Part shown: one piece after another, positions 50,992 through 60,211 of the stretch
Numbering within the stretch: position 1 is the stretch's first letter
Layout: every line of letters begins with the position of its first letter
Assembly: GCF_021379005.1 (NCBI RefSeq)
Contig: NZ_CP075171.1
Coordinates: 682,001-746,000 of the forward strand
From: Leptodesmis sichuanensis A121
Lineage (GTDB): Bacteria > Cyanobacteriota > Cyanobacteriia > Leptolyngbyales > Leptolyngbyaceae
Length of the DNA stretch: 64,000 nucleotides
Reading direction: 5' to 3'
Notes under the pieces: generated by a model
What the model was told of the DNA's origin: nothing
Database searches by the model: none
What the model saw: only the letters and a program-made list of their open reading frames with translations
Program-made: the position numbers and the translations under genes

Positions 50992-53046
50992 ATGAGTTTA
51001 AGAACTCCAGGAGCGATCGCCATGAGCCGCACGAATTACTCGATGTCAGAGCGGGAACGGGAAAATTTGAGCCGTCTGGTAGACTACAGCAGTGTGCAAT
51101 CCTTACCGGAGATCTGGGCGATCGCAGCACAGCGCTTCGGCACCGTCACGGCCCTGCACGCCCCTCACTTGAAACCCCCTGTCAAACTGACTTATACCCA
51201 GTTGTATGAGTCTATCAAACAGTTTGCGGCTGGCTTGCAAGCACTGGGAATGCAGGCAGGAGAGCGTATGTGCCTGTTCTCCGATAACAGCCCCCGCTGG
51301 TTGATTGCTGATCAGGGAATGATGATGGCTGGCATAGTGAATGCCGTTCGCAGTTCCCAGGCCGACAAAGACGAGCTGCACTTTTTGTTAGAAAATAGCG
51401 GTTCCACAGCCGTAGCCCTGGAAGACCTGGCAACCCTGAAAAAACAACGCCACTCGCTGGATAATCTGCCCCTCAAATTCGCTGTCCTGCTCACCGATGA
51501 ACCTCCCCCTGACGACCTGGGCTTGAAGGTACTGAATTTTTCGCAAGTCATGGAATTGGGAGCAGGTCGGCCCCTGCAACCTGTCAGCCAGAATCGGGAT
51601 TCTCTGGCCACGCTCATTTACACCTCAGGCACGACCGGAAAACCCAAGGGAGCCATGCTGAGTCATGGCAATCTCCTGCATCAGGTGGAAACGTTGGGGG
51701 TTGTCGTACAACCTGCTTCCGGCCTGATCAACTCCCCGGCTCATCAGGAAACCCGGATTCTCAGTATTCTCCCTACCTGGCACGCCTACGAGCGCAGTAT
51801 CGAGTATTTCTTGATGTCCCAGGGTTGCACGCAGATCTATACCAGCATCCGCACCATAAAAAAAGATTTGAAGGAATTCAAACCCAACTATATGATCAGC
51901 GTGCCGCGCATCTGGGAGTCGGTCTATGAAAGTATTCAGAAGCAGTTCCGGGAGCAGCCAGAAAACAAGCAAAAGCTGATCAATTTTTTCCTGGAGAAAA
52001 GCCTGAACTACATCAAAGCACGTCGGCTTTGGCAGAACCTGGATTTACTGCACCAAAATCCCTCACCTTTAGAACAAGTCGCCGCTGGATTGCAGATGGC
52101 AGTCCTTTATCCCATTCATGCCCTGGGAGAAAAGATGGTGTACTCCAAAGTGCGGGAAGCCGCTACAGGCGGACAATTTCAGCAGGCGATTAGTGGGGGT
52201 GGCTCCCTGGCCCGACACCTGGACGACTTTTTTGAGATCGTCGGGATTGAAGTCCTGGTGGGCTATGGTCTGACTGAAACCTCTCCCGTTACCAATGCCC
52301 GTCGTCCCTGGCGCAATCTGCGAGGCTCTGCCGGACAACCCATTCCCGGCACCGAAATCCGGATTGTCGATCCTGAAACCCGCAAACCCCTACCTGCCGG
52401 ACAGCGGGGACTCGTCCTGATTCGAGGGCCACAGGTGATGCAGGGTTATTACCAGAATCCGGAAGCGACCCGCAAGGCGATCGACCCTGATGGCTGGTTT
52501 GACAGTGGTGATTTAGGCTGGGTCACGGAGCAAAACGATCTGGTACTCACAGGCCGAGCCAAAGACACGATCGTCCTCACCAATGGCGAAAATATTGAGC
52601 CGCAGCCGATCGAAGATGCCTGCCTGCGCAGCGCTTTTATTGATCAGATCATGCTTGTAGGACAGGATCAAAAGAGCCTCGGTGCCTTGATTGTGCCAAA
52701 TCTGGAAGCCCTGGAGACATGGGCGATCGGGCAGGGATATGCTCTGGAGTTACCGAAAGCTACACAGGAAGAGGTAGAAGGCGGAGAACCGATATCTCCC
52801 TCATCTTCTCCATCGCTGATCCCCATCACCCTGGACAGCAAACCCATTCAAGATCTGTTCCGCAAAGAACTTAACCGGGAAGTGCAGGATCGCCCTGGCT
52901 ACAAAATCGACGATCGCATTGGGCCATTTCGCTTACTTCTAGAACCTTTTTCAATAGAAAACGGCTTGCTGACCCAGACCTTAAAAATTCGTCGAAACGT
53001 TGTGATGGATCGCTACCAGGGTATGATTAACGAGATGTTCGAGTGA
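50992..53046 (+). CDS. aas: Long-chain acyl-ACP/acyl-CoA synthetase
   Basis: A 684-residue AMP-forming enzyme that activates free fatty acids, in cyanobacteria mainly onto acyl carrier protein for recycling of membrane lipids. LIYTSGTTGKPKGAMLSHGN lies near residue 207, GYGLTETSPVTNARRP near 425 and the hinge GRAKDTIVLTNGENIEPQPI near 522. The segment RPGYKIDDRIGPFRLLLEPF and an end LKIRRNVVMDRY are typical of this group. A Glu/Ser/Pro-rich loop near 605 is an insert. ATGs at 50992 and 51022 are both possible. The YlqD gene follows within 10 bases. Confidence 0.9.
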   Translation: MSLRTPGAIAMSRTNYSMSERERENLSRLVDYSSVQSLPEIWAIAAQRFGTVTALHAPHLKPPVKLTYTQLYESIKQFAAGLQALGMQAGERMCLFSDNSPRWLIADQGMMMAGIVNAVRSSQADKDELHFLLENSGSTAVALEDLATLKKQRHSLDNLPLKFAVLLTDEPPPDDLGLKVLNFSQVMELGAGRPLQPVSQNRDSLATLIYTSGTTGKPKGAMLSHGNLLHQVETLGVVVQPASGLINSPAHQETRILSILPTWHAYERSIEYFLMSQGCTQIYTSIRTIKKDLKEFKPNYMISVPRIWESVYESIQKQFREQPENKQKLINFFLEKSLNYIKARRLWQNLDLLHQNPSPLEQVAAGLQMAVLYPIHALGEKMVYSKVREAATGGQFQQAISGGGSLARHLDDFFEIVGIEVLVGYGLTETSPVTNARRPWRNLRGSAGQPIPGTEIRIVDPETRKPLPAGQRGLVLIRGPQVMQGYYQNPEATRKAIDPDGWFDSGDLGWVTEQNDLVLTGRAKDTIVLTNGENIEPQPIEDACLRSAFIDQIMLVGQDQKSLGALIVPNLEALETWAIGQGYALELPKATQEEVEGGEPISPSSSPSLIPITLDSKPIQDLFRKELNREVQDRPGYKIDDRIGPFRLLLEPFSIENGLLTQTLKIRRNVVMDRYQGMINEMFE

Positions 53047-53053
53047 AGTGGTT

Positions 53054-53488
53054 ATGGATGTTTCCCCATCTCATTTGCTCCTAAAACGTGCTGTTAATGT
53101 CAAGGCGATCGTCACGCCTCGCTGGAAAGAAGAAGCCCAACAGCAACTGCAAGCTCAAATCAATCAGGTAGACAGTCAACTGCAGGAGCTAGAAATGCAA
53201 GCTCAGCGGATGATTTCTGAGTTGCAAAAGCAGGGTCTGGACGGGGGGCAACAGGTTGAAAGCCTGCGGGTTCAGGTCAACCAGAAGAAGAGTGAGTTGC
53301 TGGAGCAAAAAAATCAAATCCTGCAACAACTGCAGCAGGTACAGGTGCTGGAGTTAGACCAGGAAGTCAACCAGGGGCAGATTGACAGCACCTTCCGGGT
53401 AGAAGTCGGCGATAACCTGATTGCCAAAATGCAGGTCGAAATTCTCCTGCGGGATGGCATTATTGAGGAAATTCGCGGCACTGTTTAA
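53054..53488 (+). CDS. YlqD-family coiled-coil protein
   Basis: A 144-residue protein with VNVKAIVTPRWKEEAQQQLQ at the start. A long heptad-like coiled coil (residues about 25-100, rich in Gln/Leu/Glu) follows and then a beta-rich end (FRVEVGDNLIAKMQVEILLR, DGIIEEIRGTV). This matches YlqD as known from Bacillus and cyanobacteria, whose role is unknown. It begins almost at the stop of the acyl-ACP synthetase gene, so co-translation is likely. A GTG at 53048 is an alternative start. Confidence 0.82.
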   Translation: MDVSPSHLLLKRAVNVKAIVTPRWKEEAQQQLQAQINQVDSQLQELEMQAQRMISELQKQGLDGGQQVESLRVQVNQKKSELLEQKNQILQQLQQVQVLELDQEVNQGQIDSTFRVEVGDNLIAKMQVEILLRDGIIEEIRGTV

Positions 53489-53631
53489 ACGAGTCTGGTC
53501 TAACGGAGGTTCCGTGTCTGCTCCACTTCCGGCAGATCTCTAAATCCCCTGCTAATCTAACTATTCTCCTTCTCCAAGCCATTCGTTCTATTACGTACGT
53601 TCTATTAACCGTTTGATCTGGAATTCGCCCC

Positions 53632-54933
53632 ATGATTAATGAAGTTTTCATGCCTGCTCTCAGTTCCACTATGACGGAGGGAAAAATTGTTTCCTGGCTC
53701 AAGTCGCCAGGTGACAAGGTGGAAAAGGGTGAAACCGTGGTGGTAGTCGAGTCTGATAAAGCAGACATGGATGTGGAGTCTTTTTATGAGGGCTACCTGG
53801 CGACGATCGTAGTTCCAGCAGGGGAAACAGCCCCCGTCGGAGCAGCGATCGCCCTGATTGCAGAAACCGAAGCAGAGATTGCCACGGCCCAACAACAGGG
53901 AACGGCTCAACCGAAAGCTGCCAGTGCTTCCTCAGCTAAAAAAGCAGCTTCCTCATCGGCCAGTGTTGCTGTAGAAGCTCCCGTGGCTACAGCCGATAAT
54001 GGGGCCGGATCAAAGAATGGTCGGATTATCGCGTCTCCCCGTGCCCGGAAACTGGCTAAAGACTTAAAGGTAGATCTGGCAACCTTGAGAGGCAGTGGGC
54101 CTCACGGTCGGATTGTGGCCGAGGATGTGGAAGCGGCAGCAGGTAAAATTCCTACCCCTGCCCCAACTCCCGCAGCCCCCCCAACTCCTGCAGCCCCCGC
54201 GATCGCCACCGCTACCCAACCACCACGCCCCACTCCTCCGGCTCCCGTTGCGGCTGTTGCTGGACAGCAAGTTCCATTAACCACTCTGCAGAACGCGGTT
54301 GTGCGGAATATGCTGACCAGTCTGGAAGCTCCCACCTATCATGTCGGCTATACGATTACGACCGATAATCTGGATGCTTTGTACAAGCAAATCAAGTCCA
54401 AAGGCGTGACAATGACAGTGCTGCTGGCAAAGGCCGTAGCCGTCACTCTGCAAAAGCATCCCCTGCTGAATGCCAGTTATGTGAACCAGAGCATCAATTA
54501 TCCCGCATCCATCAATGTAGCTCTGGCCGTGGCGATGGAAGATGGCGGACTGATTACTCCCGTATTGCAGAATGCGGATAAGCAGGATATTTACACCCTG
54601 TCCCGTACCTGGAAGGATCTGGTCGATCGTGCCAGAACTAAACAGCTACAACCAGAGGAGTACAGCACGGGAACCTTTACGGTATCGAATTTGGGAATGT
54701 TTGGAGTCGATCGCTTTGAGGCCATTCTTCCCCCCGGAACCGGCGCAATTCTGGCTATTGGAGCCTCTCTCCCCGCTGTGGTAGCCACCGAGGATGGCAT
54801 GTTGGGCGTGAAGCGACAGATGAAAGTGAACATTACCTGCGATCACCGGATCATTTACGGTGCTCATGCTGCCGCTTTCCTCAAGGACCTGGCTCAGCTA
54901 ATTGAAACGAACCCGCAGTCCCTCACGTTGTAA
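53632..54933 (+). CDS. pdhC: Pyruvate dehydrogenase E2 (dihydrolipoamide acetyltransferase)
   Basis: A 433-residue E2 that moves acetyl groups from the lipoyl arm to CoA in the pyruvate dehydrogenase complex. The lipoyl domain (1-80) has the lipoylated Lys in VESDKADMDVE. The peripheral subunit-binding domain spans about 127-165 (IIASPRARKLAKDLKVDLAT). A long Pro/Ala linker leads to the catalytic domain (about 215-433), with the His of CDHRIIYGAHAAAFL near 400. The usual DHRxxDG has Tyr where Asp is expected, as in plastid E2 proteins. lipA, which makes its cofactor, lies 6.6 kb downstream. Confidence 0.93.
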   Translation: MINEVFMPALSSTMTEGKIVSWLKSPGDKVEKGETVVVVESDKADMDVESFYEGYLATIVVPAGETAPVGAAIALIAETEAEIATAQQQGTAQPKAASASSAKKAASSSASVAVEAPVATADNGAGSKNGRIIASPRARKLAKDLKVDLATLRGSGPHGRIVAEDVEAAAGKIPTPAPTPAAPPTPAAPAIATATQPPRPTPPAPVAAVAGQQVPLTTLQNAVVRNMLTSLEAPTYHVGYTITTDNLDALYKQIKSKGVTMTVLLAKAVAVTLQKHPLLNASYVNQSINYPASINVALAVAMEDGGLITPVLQNADKQDIYTLSRTWKDLVDRARTKQLQPEEYSTGTFTVSNLGMFGVDRFEAILPPGTGAILAIGASLPAVVATEDGMLGVKRQMKVNITCDHRIIYGAHAAAFLKDLAQLIETNPQSLTL

Positions 54934-54940
54934 CAAACGC

Positions 54941-55666
54941 ATGACTGACTTCCCAACTACATTAGATGACGCGATCGCTCAAGCCCGTACCGCGACTCAG
55001 GCAGCTATGGCAGCCGGATATACACGGCTACAGGTGGAACTGGCCATCCCTGAACTAAAACCGATGGAACCGGCCTTACAGTATCTTCCGGCGTTGGCCG
55101 ATTATGGTTCTGGTTTAAAAATCTTTTTCACGGATGCTGGAGCCGCAGCTTTAGCCAGACGCGACTGGGGTGAGCTTCCCCATCCCATTCAAAGCATTGA
55201 CATCGCGGGTTCCCGGCAAACCAACCTGGTGGAAGAACTAATTCAACCGGAGGATCAAATCTTTCTGTTTGTGGCTCCGTCTTCCGTAGAAGTGAATTTG
55301 GTAGAGCAGATGTGCAATGCGGCAGGCGATCGCCCGGTCATTTTATTCAATCCCCGCATGGAAGATGTTGGCACCGTTGGCATTGGCTATGCAGCCCGAA
55401 AATTACGGGAGCGTTTCCTCAACACGATCGAACCGTGTTACTACATCAAACCTTTAGAAGGCGCAGCCCTGTTGCGCTCTTATCCCTCCCCCTGGCAAGT
55501 TTGGCTGGAAACCAAGGAAGGTTATCAACTCTGTGCCGAAGAACCTTTAAAGCCCAGTTCAGAACAGTTAGATCAAATTTTCAGTAAGGCTTTGGGAACA
55601 GACCAGGCTCCCCGAAGAGGCTTCCTTTCAGAACTTCAACGCATCCTGAAGGCGTTAGGACAGTAA
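54941..55666 (+). CDS. DUF1995 family protein
   Basis: A 241-residue protein with the DUF1995 landmarks: PTTLDDAIAQARTATQAAMA, RLQVELAIPELKP, ALADYGSGLKIFFTDAGAAA, IFLFVAPSSVEVNLVEQMCN and PVILFNPRMEDVGTVGIGYA. The family occurs in cyanobacteria and chloroplasts; some plastid members are linked to photosystem biogenesis, but no reaction is established. The ATG at 54941 lies 8 bases past the E2 stop, so the two genes probably share a transcript. No membrane segment or export signal is visible. Confidence 0.85.
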   Translation: MTDFPTTLDDAIAQARTATQAAMAAGYTRLQVELAIPELKPMEPALQYLPALADYGSGLKIFFTDAGAAALARRDWGELPHPIQSIDIAGSRQTNLVEELIQPEDQIFLFVAPSSVEVNLVEQMCNAAGDRPVILFNPRMEDVGTVGIGYAARKLRERFLNTIEPCYYIKPLEGAALLRSYPSPWQVWLETKEGYQLCAEEPLKPSSEQLDQIFSKALGTDQAPRRGFLSELQRILKALGQ

Positions 55667-55882
55667 ATCAGCGGGATTGTCATTTCATCCAGCGTTTATT
55701 TCCACCAACCTGTTTAGTCCTGGATCACTGAATTCGGCTTCCATTGATGCTGTAGCCATTAAAGCCTGAGTGAAGTTTCCCAATAAGACTGTAAGGTTTA
55801 AGACACTCAATGGGAGCGGCTCAGAGAATGAGGGCATAATGAACATAAGTGTTCAGAAGCACTGTAGTAACAGTATCATTTG

Positions 55883-56701
55883 ATGCACGGCCATTACACA
55901 TCTGGCTTACAGCCGTTTAAGGGGCACAGCGATCGCATGGGGGGATTACATCATCGTCGCATCATCATTGGCGACGTTCATGGGCATTACCAGGGATTGA
56001 TGACGCTTTTAGAGGCAATCTCGCCCGGTAAAGCGGATCGGGTCTACTTTTTGGGAGACTTGATCGATCGCGGCCCAGACAGTGCTCAAGTGGTTCAGTT
56101 TGTGCAACAAAACCATCACCAGTGCATCTTGGGCAACCACGAGCAATTGATGATTGATGCGTTTCCCAGTGGACGGCCTTTTACTCCAGCTTTACAGGCA
56201 TGGTTATACAGCGGCGGTCGAACCACCATAGCCAGCTACGGAGATACCAGTAAGCTGTTGGATCACCTGGATTGGTTGAAAACATTGCCAACCTATCTGG
56301 ATTTGGGCGACTTGTGGCTGGTTCATGCTGGAGTGCATCCCCTGCTTCCCCTAGAGGCCCAATCCAGTCAGGAGTTTTGCTGGATTCGGGACGAGTTTCA
56401 CAGCATTTCTCGCCCCTACTTTCCCGATAAACTGATTATTACCGGGCATACCATTACCTTTACCTTGCCTAAAGTGGCTCCCGGAGAGTTGGCTCAGGGT
56501 TGTGGCTGGTTAGACATTGATACCGGAGCTTATCATCCCAAAAGTGGCTGGCTAACGGGACTCGATGTCAACAATCGGATGGTTTATCAGGTAAATGTCT
56601 TCACCCAAACCCTGAGAACTATGCAACTGGAAGAAGCTGTGAGACCGATCGAACCTGCTCAAGTGCTGGCCTATCGTCAAACCATGCTGAATCGCATCTA
56701 A
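55883..56701 (+). CDS. PPP-family metallophosphatase
   Basis: A 272-residue calcineurin-like phosphoesterase. The metal-binding motifs appear in order: GDVHGHYQG near residue 31, GDLIDRGPDS near 57, GNHEQLMIDA near 86, and histidines in LVHAGVHPL and ITGHTITF. The spacing fits bacterial PrpA/PrpE-like enzymes or diadenosine tetraphosphatases; which one cannot be settled. Ser/Thr phosphatase activity is possible. The start at 55883 follows a TTG; another ATG at 55937 is possible. The stop codon TAA is the first three bases of a degenerate family A palindrome. Confidence 0.85.
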   Translation: MHGHYTSGLQPFKGHSDRMGGLHHRRIIIGDVHGHYQGLMTLLEAISPGKADRVYFLGDLIDRGPDSAQVVQFVQQNHHQCILGNHEQLMIDAFPSGRPFTPALQAWLYSGGRTTIASYGDTSKLLDHLDWLKTLPTYLDLGDLWLVHAGVHPLLPLEAQSSQEFCWIRDEFHSISRPYFPDKLIITGHTITFTLPKVAPGELAQGCGWLDIDTGAYHPKSGWLTGLDVNNRMVYQVNVFTQTLRTMQLEEAVRPIEPAQVLAYRQTMLNRI

Positions 56702-56762
56702 ACCAAGTCCAGCGAGACCATTTCTAGTTTAGACTCGTTCTATTAGATCAGAAAAACTGACG
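56699..56762 (-). repeat. Palindromic dispersed repeat, family A, copy 7b (degenerate)
   Basis: TAAACCAAGTCCAGCGAGAC matches one arm of the family. The inner part CTATTAGATCAGAAAAACTGACGG is recognisable, but the other terminal arm is lost. It supplies the TAA stop of the phosphatase gene. Confidence 0.55.
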
Positions 56763-56775
56763 GGCTATTTTCACC

Positions 56776-57297
56776 TTGCCGCACCGGTTACTCGTCCCAG
56801 CGCGATCGCAGACATGGCTCAGGAAGCCTTCTACAGTGCCGAACACCCCGGTCAGCATAGCGACTCTTCTCACCAAGTCCTCTAGCTTGTATCAACTGTG
56901 CTATTTTCTGGGTATTGGTGGTGCACTTCAAGCTTTGCTGACTCCGGATTTAGGACGATACGGCTATCCCCACTTCGTTTTTTTTCAGACTTTCCTGAGT
57001 CATAGCCTGATTATCACAGCAGCACTGTATATGACCGTTGTAGAAGGGTATCGTCCTTCTTTGAGAAGATTACCTGCCCTGATCCTTGGCTTCAATATTT
57101 ACCTGCTCTTTGTGGCCATCATCAATACCCTGATTGGCAGTAACTATCTCTTTATTGCGCGCAAGCCTAACATCCCAACCATATTGGATGTCATGCCTCC
57201 TTGGCCCTGGTATATTCTCGGGATGGAAGGTGTGGGAGTACTTGTTGTTTTGCTACTCTATCTTTCTTTTGTCATCGTCAAGGGAAAGGTAAGGTAG
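56776..57297 (+). pseudogene. 5'-truncated TIGR02206/YwaF-like membrane protein
   Basis: The frame gives 173 residues from a TTG, but only residues from about 36 on look like protein: LYQLCYFLGIGGALQALLTP, QTFLSHSLIITAALYMTVVE and PWPWYILGMEGVGVLVVLLL. These are the last four helices of the TIGR02206 family, which normally has six or seven helices in about 230 residues. The first helices are missing, replaced by low-quality sequence beside a degenerate family A repeat. There is no ATG before the conserved part. I regard it as a remnant, though a shortened functional protein is not excluded. Confidence 0.55.
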
Positions 57298-57348
57298 CTG
57301 CAACAGGAGGGGGAGGGAGGATCGAAGAGTTTAAAAGCCTAGCCTGAT

Positions 57349-57373
57349 AAAAAAGCCGCGATCGTGTCGCGGC
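57349..57373 (-). terminator. Rho-independent terminator after glnA
   Basis: On the minus strand GCCGCGA pairs perfectly with TCGCGGC across a 5-base loop, and TTTTTT follows. It lies 40 bp past the glnA stop. Confidence 0.9.
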
Positions 57374-57412
57374 CTTTAACTGGACTGTGAATAAACCCGT
57401 CAGGAAACTGGA

Positions 57413-58831
57413 TTAGCAGTCGTAGTAGAGAGCGAATTCGTAGGGGTGAGGACGAATGCTTACGGGAATCACTTCGCGATCGAGCTTGTAGCTGATCCAG
57501 TTTTCGATGAAGTCTTCGGAAAATACGCCACCTGCCGTCAGGAAGTCGTGATCCTTCTCCAGGTTTTTCAAGGCATCCATCAGAGAGGCTGGGGTGGAAG
57601 GCACCTTCGCCAGTTCTTCAGGGCTGAGTTCGTAGATGTCCACATCCAGTGGGCTACCCGGATCGATCTCATTCTTGATGCCATCAATCCCAGCACAGAG
57701 CATCGCTGCAAACGCCAGATAGGGGTTACAGGAGGGGTCAGGACAGCGGAACTCCAGCCGCTTGGCCTTGGGGTTGTCGCCCGTGATGGGAATCCGGATG
57801 GAGGCAGAGCGGTTGCCCTGGGAGTAAGCCAGGTTCACGGGGGCCTCAAAGCCAGGAACTAATCGTTTGTAGGAATTGGTGGTGGGGTTGGTGAAGGCCA
57901 GCAGGGCGGGAGCGTGCTTCAGCAGACCACCGATGTAGTTAAGAGCGGTTTTGCTCAACTTGGCATAGCCGTCGCCAAAGAAGGTTGGTTGTCCGTCTTT
58001 CCAGATGGATTGGTGACAGTGCATTCCCGTACCGTTATCACCAAACAGCGGTTTGGGCATGAAGGTGACAGTTTTGCCATACTTCTTAGCCACATTTTTG
58101 ATGCAGTACTTATAGGTCATCAGGAAGTCAGCCGCCTGTACCAGGGGCGCAAATCGGAAGCCCAATTCACATTGCCCGCCTGTGGCCACTTCATGGTGGT
58201 GCTTTTCAATCGGTACGCCGCACCTCATCATGGTGAGCAGCATTTCTGTCCGAATGTCCTGCAGGGTGTCCGTTGGCCCTACGGGGAAGTAGCCTTCTTT
58301 GTTGCGAGGCTTGTAGCCCAGGTTGCCACCCGCTTCTTCCCGGCCAGAGTTCCACACCCCTTCAATGCTATCTACTGAGTAGTAGCCAGAGTTCTGCGTC
58401 TGGTCGTAGCGGACATCATCAAAGATAAAAAACTCGGCTTCCGGACCAAAGAAGCAGATGTCACCAATTCCGGTGGAGGTGAGATAGTCTAATGCCTTTT
58501 GAGCGATCGATCGCGGATCCCGGCTGTAGGGCTGGCCAGTGCGAGGCTCGATAATGCTACAGATCATGCTCAGGGTCGGTTCTTCCATGAAGGGATCGAT
58601 CCAGGCTGTGTTTGGATCGGGCACCATCGCCATGTCTGAATCGTTGATGGCTTTCCAACCCCGGATACTTGATCCGTCAAAGGCGACACCCTCTGTAAAG
58701 CTACTTTCATCGATCATGTTGTGATACAGCGTCAGGTGCTGCCACGTCCCTGGTGTATCGATGAACTTCAGATCAATCATCTGAATGTTGTCACGCTTAA
58801 TCCATTCTAGGATTTCCTGCGGGCTTGCCAT
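57413..58831 (-). CDS. glnA: Glutamine synthetase type I
   Basis: A 472-residue GSI that joins ammonium to glutamate using ATP, the main ammonium entry point in cyanobacteria. [68 protein letters not shown] and [15 protein letters not shown] are present in order. Near residue 398 [11 protein letters not shown] aligns with the adenylylation-loop region, but cyanobacterial GS is controlled by small inactivating factors and not by adenylylation, as known for the group. AAGGAGTATTTC precedes the ATG. Transcription is predicted from an NtcA promoter about 270 bp upstream, and a family A palindrome lies within the leader. Confidence 0.97.
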   Translation of the reverse strand: MASPQEILEWIKRDNIQMIDLKFIDTPGTWQHLTLYHNMIDESSFTEGVAFDGSSIRGWKAINDSDMAMVPDPNTAWIDPFMEEPTLSMICSIIEPRTGQPYSRDPRSIAQKALDYLTSTGIGDICFFGPEAEFFIFDDVRYDQTQNSGYYSVDSIEGVWNSGREEAGGNLGYKPRNKEGYFPVGPTDTLQDIRTEMLLTMMRCGVPIEKHHHEVATGGQCELGFRFAPLVQAADFLMTYKYCIKNVAKKYGKTVTFMPKPLFGDNGTGMHCHQSIWKDGQPTFFGDGYAKLSKTALNYIGGLLKHAPALLAFTNPTTNSYKRLVPGFEAPVNLAYSQGNRSASIRIPITGDNPKAKRLEFRCPDPSCNPYLAFAAMLCAGIDGIKNEIDPGSPLDVDIYELSPEELAKVPSTPASLMDALKNLEKDHDFLTAGGVFSEDFIENWISYKLDREVIPVSIRPHPYEFALYYDC

Positions 58832-58880
58832 GAAATACTCCTTATTCGTTCGGGCTGTTTCAAAGATGGGAAACAGAAAT

Positions 58881-58952
58881 TAAACCTGGCCAAGTTCAGA
58901 ACTGTAGTTTCTTTGTTAAGAGAGTTCCAGTTTTCTAGCTGAACTTGGTTTA
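58881..58952 (+). repeat. Palindromic dispersed repeat, family A, copy 7 (in the glnA leader)
   Basis: TAAACCTGGCCAAGTTCAG...CTAGCTGAACTTGGTTTA, 72 bp. It shares a divergent centre (AGTTCCAG) with copy 3. It begins 50 bp upstream of the glnA ATG, between that start and the predicted NtcA promoter, so it would be transcribed into a long leader hairpin. Confidence 0.8.
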
Positions 58953-59104
58953 GCAGTAGAGACATCAGTTAGGCGAATGATTCACTCAGGGACGGATTTG
59001 CAACGAAATGCGCCCCATTGCTCAAAGCTTTAAGAAGCGTGAAGCAGATAATCACCTGTCTCAGCAAGCATTCCATACCCTTTGAGCATTACTGCATCTG
59101 AATC

Positions 59105-59146
59105 ATCCTAAAGACAGGCCTGTTCACGTTTTGTATAAAGAACTAC
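59105..59146 (-). promoter_or_regulatory. NtcA-activated promoter of glnA
   Basis: The minus strand reads GTAGTTCTTTATAC, the exact GTA-N8-TAC NtcA palindrome (59133-59146). A 22-base spacer and TAGGAT (59105-59110), a TAN3T -10 box, follow. This is the canonical spacing of NtcA class II promoters. Transcription should start near 59098, giving a leader of about 265 bases before glnA. NtcA activates nitrogen-assimilation genes when 2-oxoglutarate is high. Confidence 0.85.
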
Positions 59147-59377
59147 AATTTTTTTCTAAATTGAAGACTTAAGTATGAATTAAGAAATAATGAGAAGAAA
59201 ATTTAATCGCTCTCAATGCACAGACTGTTGCGATCGCATTCTGCTCTCAACATCTCTTCACACCTTGAAGCTCCTAAAATCAGGGATTGCAGGTTACTTG
59301 ATCGTGGTAAATTGGTCTGGTACGGTTGACTCTGTGAATCAGAGTGTAGTTCTGTTGCAGAGTCGGTCAGGGATAAT

Positions 59378-59450
59378 TAAACCAAGTCCAGCTAGAGAAC
59401 GGTCGTTTTCCGATCAGAAAAACTCCGGTTCTGGACTTGGATAAGGTTTA
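59378..59450 (-). repeat. Palindromic dispersed repeat, family A, copy 8
   Basis: TAAACCAAGTCCAGCTAGAG...CTTGGATAAGGTTTA, 73 bp, in inverted orientation 50 bp upstream of apcF. Confidence 0.85.
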
Positions 59451-59499
59451 AAATCTGTTTACTTCTGAAACTATTGAGGACGTTTGGGAGAAGACTTCA

Positions 59500-60009
59500 A
59501 TGCGGGATGCAGTAACAAGCCTGATTAAGACTTATGACAATACAGGCCGATACCTGGATCGGGATGCAATGGATCGGCTGAAGTCCTATTTCGATACAGG
59601 TATGGCACGGGTACAGGCCGCTGCCATCATCAACTCCAATGCCGCTGCCATCGTCAAAGAGGCAGGTTTACGCTTATTTGATGAACAGCCGGAATTGATT
59701 CGTCCCGGTGGTTATGCGTATACCACCCGTCGCTATGCAGCCTGCTTGCGAGATATGGACTACTACCTGCGTTATGCCAGCTATGCCCTGGTGGCTGGCG
59801 ATACAGACGTTCTGGATGAGCGCGTTCTAGAGGGATTGCGGGAGACGTATAACTCACTCGGTGTTCCCATTGGGCCAACGGTGTATGGCATCCAGATTCT
59901 GAAGGATATTGTAAAGGCACGGGTGGAAGCGGCTGGAATTTCTGCCGGAGATGTGGTAGACCAACCTTTTGATTACATGACTCGTGAACTGAGCGAGAAA
60001 AACGTTTAG
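59500..60009 (+). CDS. apcF: Allophycocyanin beta-18 subunit (phycobilisome core)
   Basis: A 169-residue phycobiliprotein. MRDAVTSLIKTYDNTGRYLD opens it, and Cys82 in YAACLRDMDYYLRYASYALV is the phycocyanobilin attachment site. TYNSLGVPIGPTVYGIQILK is the ApcB/ApcF signature. Length (169, against 161 for ApcB) and the C-terminus PFDYMTRELSEKNV match ApcF, a terminal-emitter partner in the core cylinders that pass energy to photosystem II. It is monocistronic, as apcF usually is, with GGGAGA upstream of the ATG and a terminator-like hairpin about 90 bp past the stop. Confidence 0.94.
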   Translation: MRDAVTSLIKTYDNTGRYLDRDAMDRLKSYFDTGMARVQAAAIINSNAAAIVKEAGLRLFDEQPELIRPGGYAYTTRRYAACLRDMDYYLRYASYALVAGDTDVLDERVLEGLRETYNSLGVPIGPTVYGIQILKDIVKARVEAAGISAGDVVDQPFDYMTRELSEKNV

Positions 60010-60098
60010 TTAGGGGGCTGATGATTGCTGCATGGTGATCCCATCCGGCATGAATTCTGGCTTGAAAATCATCTAGTTTATCTGAGAGTGAGATGGAT

Positions 60099-60127
60099 GG
60101 GTGTGAGCGATCGCACCCTATTTATTT
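60099..60127 (+). terminator. Terminator-like hairpin after apcF
   Basis: GGGTGTG pairs with CGCACCC (one G-U pair) around AGCGAT, and TATTTATTT follows. It is oriented for apcF. The loop overlaps a HIP1-like GCGATCGC, so it could also be chance. Confidence 0.5.
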
Positions 60128-60211
60128 GGATACGAGCTTTAAGAGTAGGATTGGGTTAACAATAGGTGACAATACTTTATATCGCTACATACTGTTTTAC
60201 TCTATAAAGTC

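Noticed and set aside
58832-59098. Glutamine riboswitch in the glnA leader
   Set aside because: I looked for the conserved bases of the glnA RNA motif and did not find them; the leader instead holds the family A hairpin.
59190-59444. 84-codon frame between glnA and apcF
   Set aside because: Its second half translates the family A palindrome (PSPARERSFS...), also seen in front of lipA; no domain.
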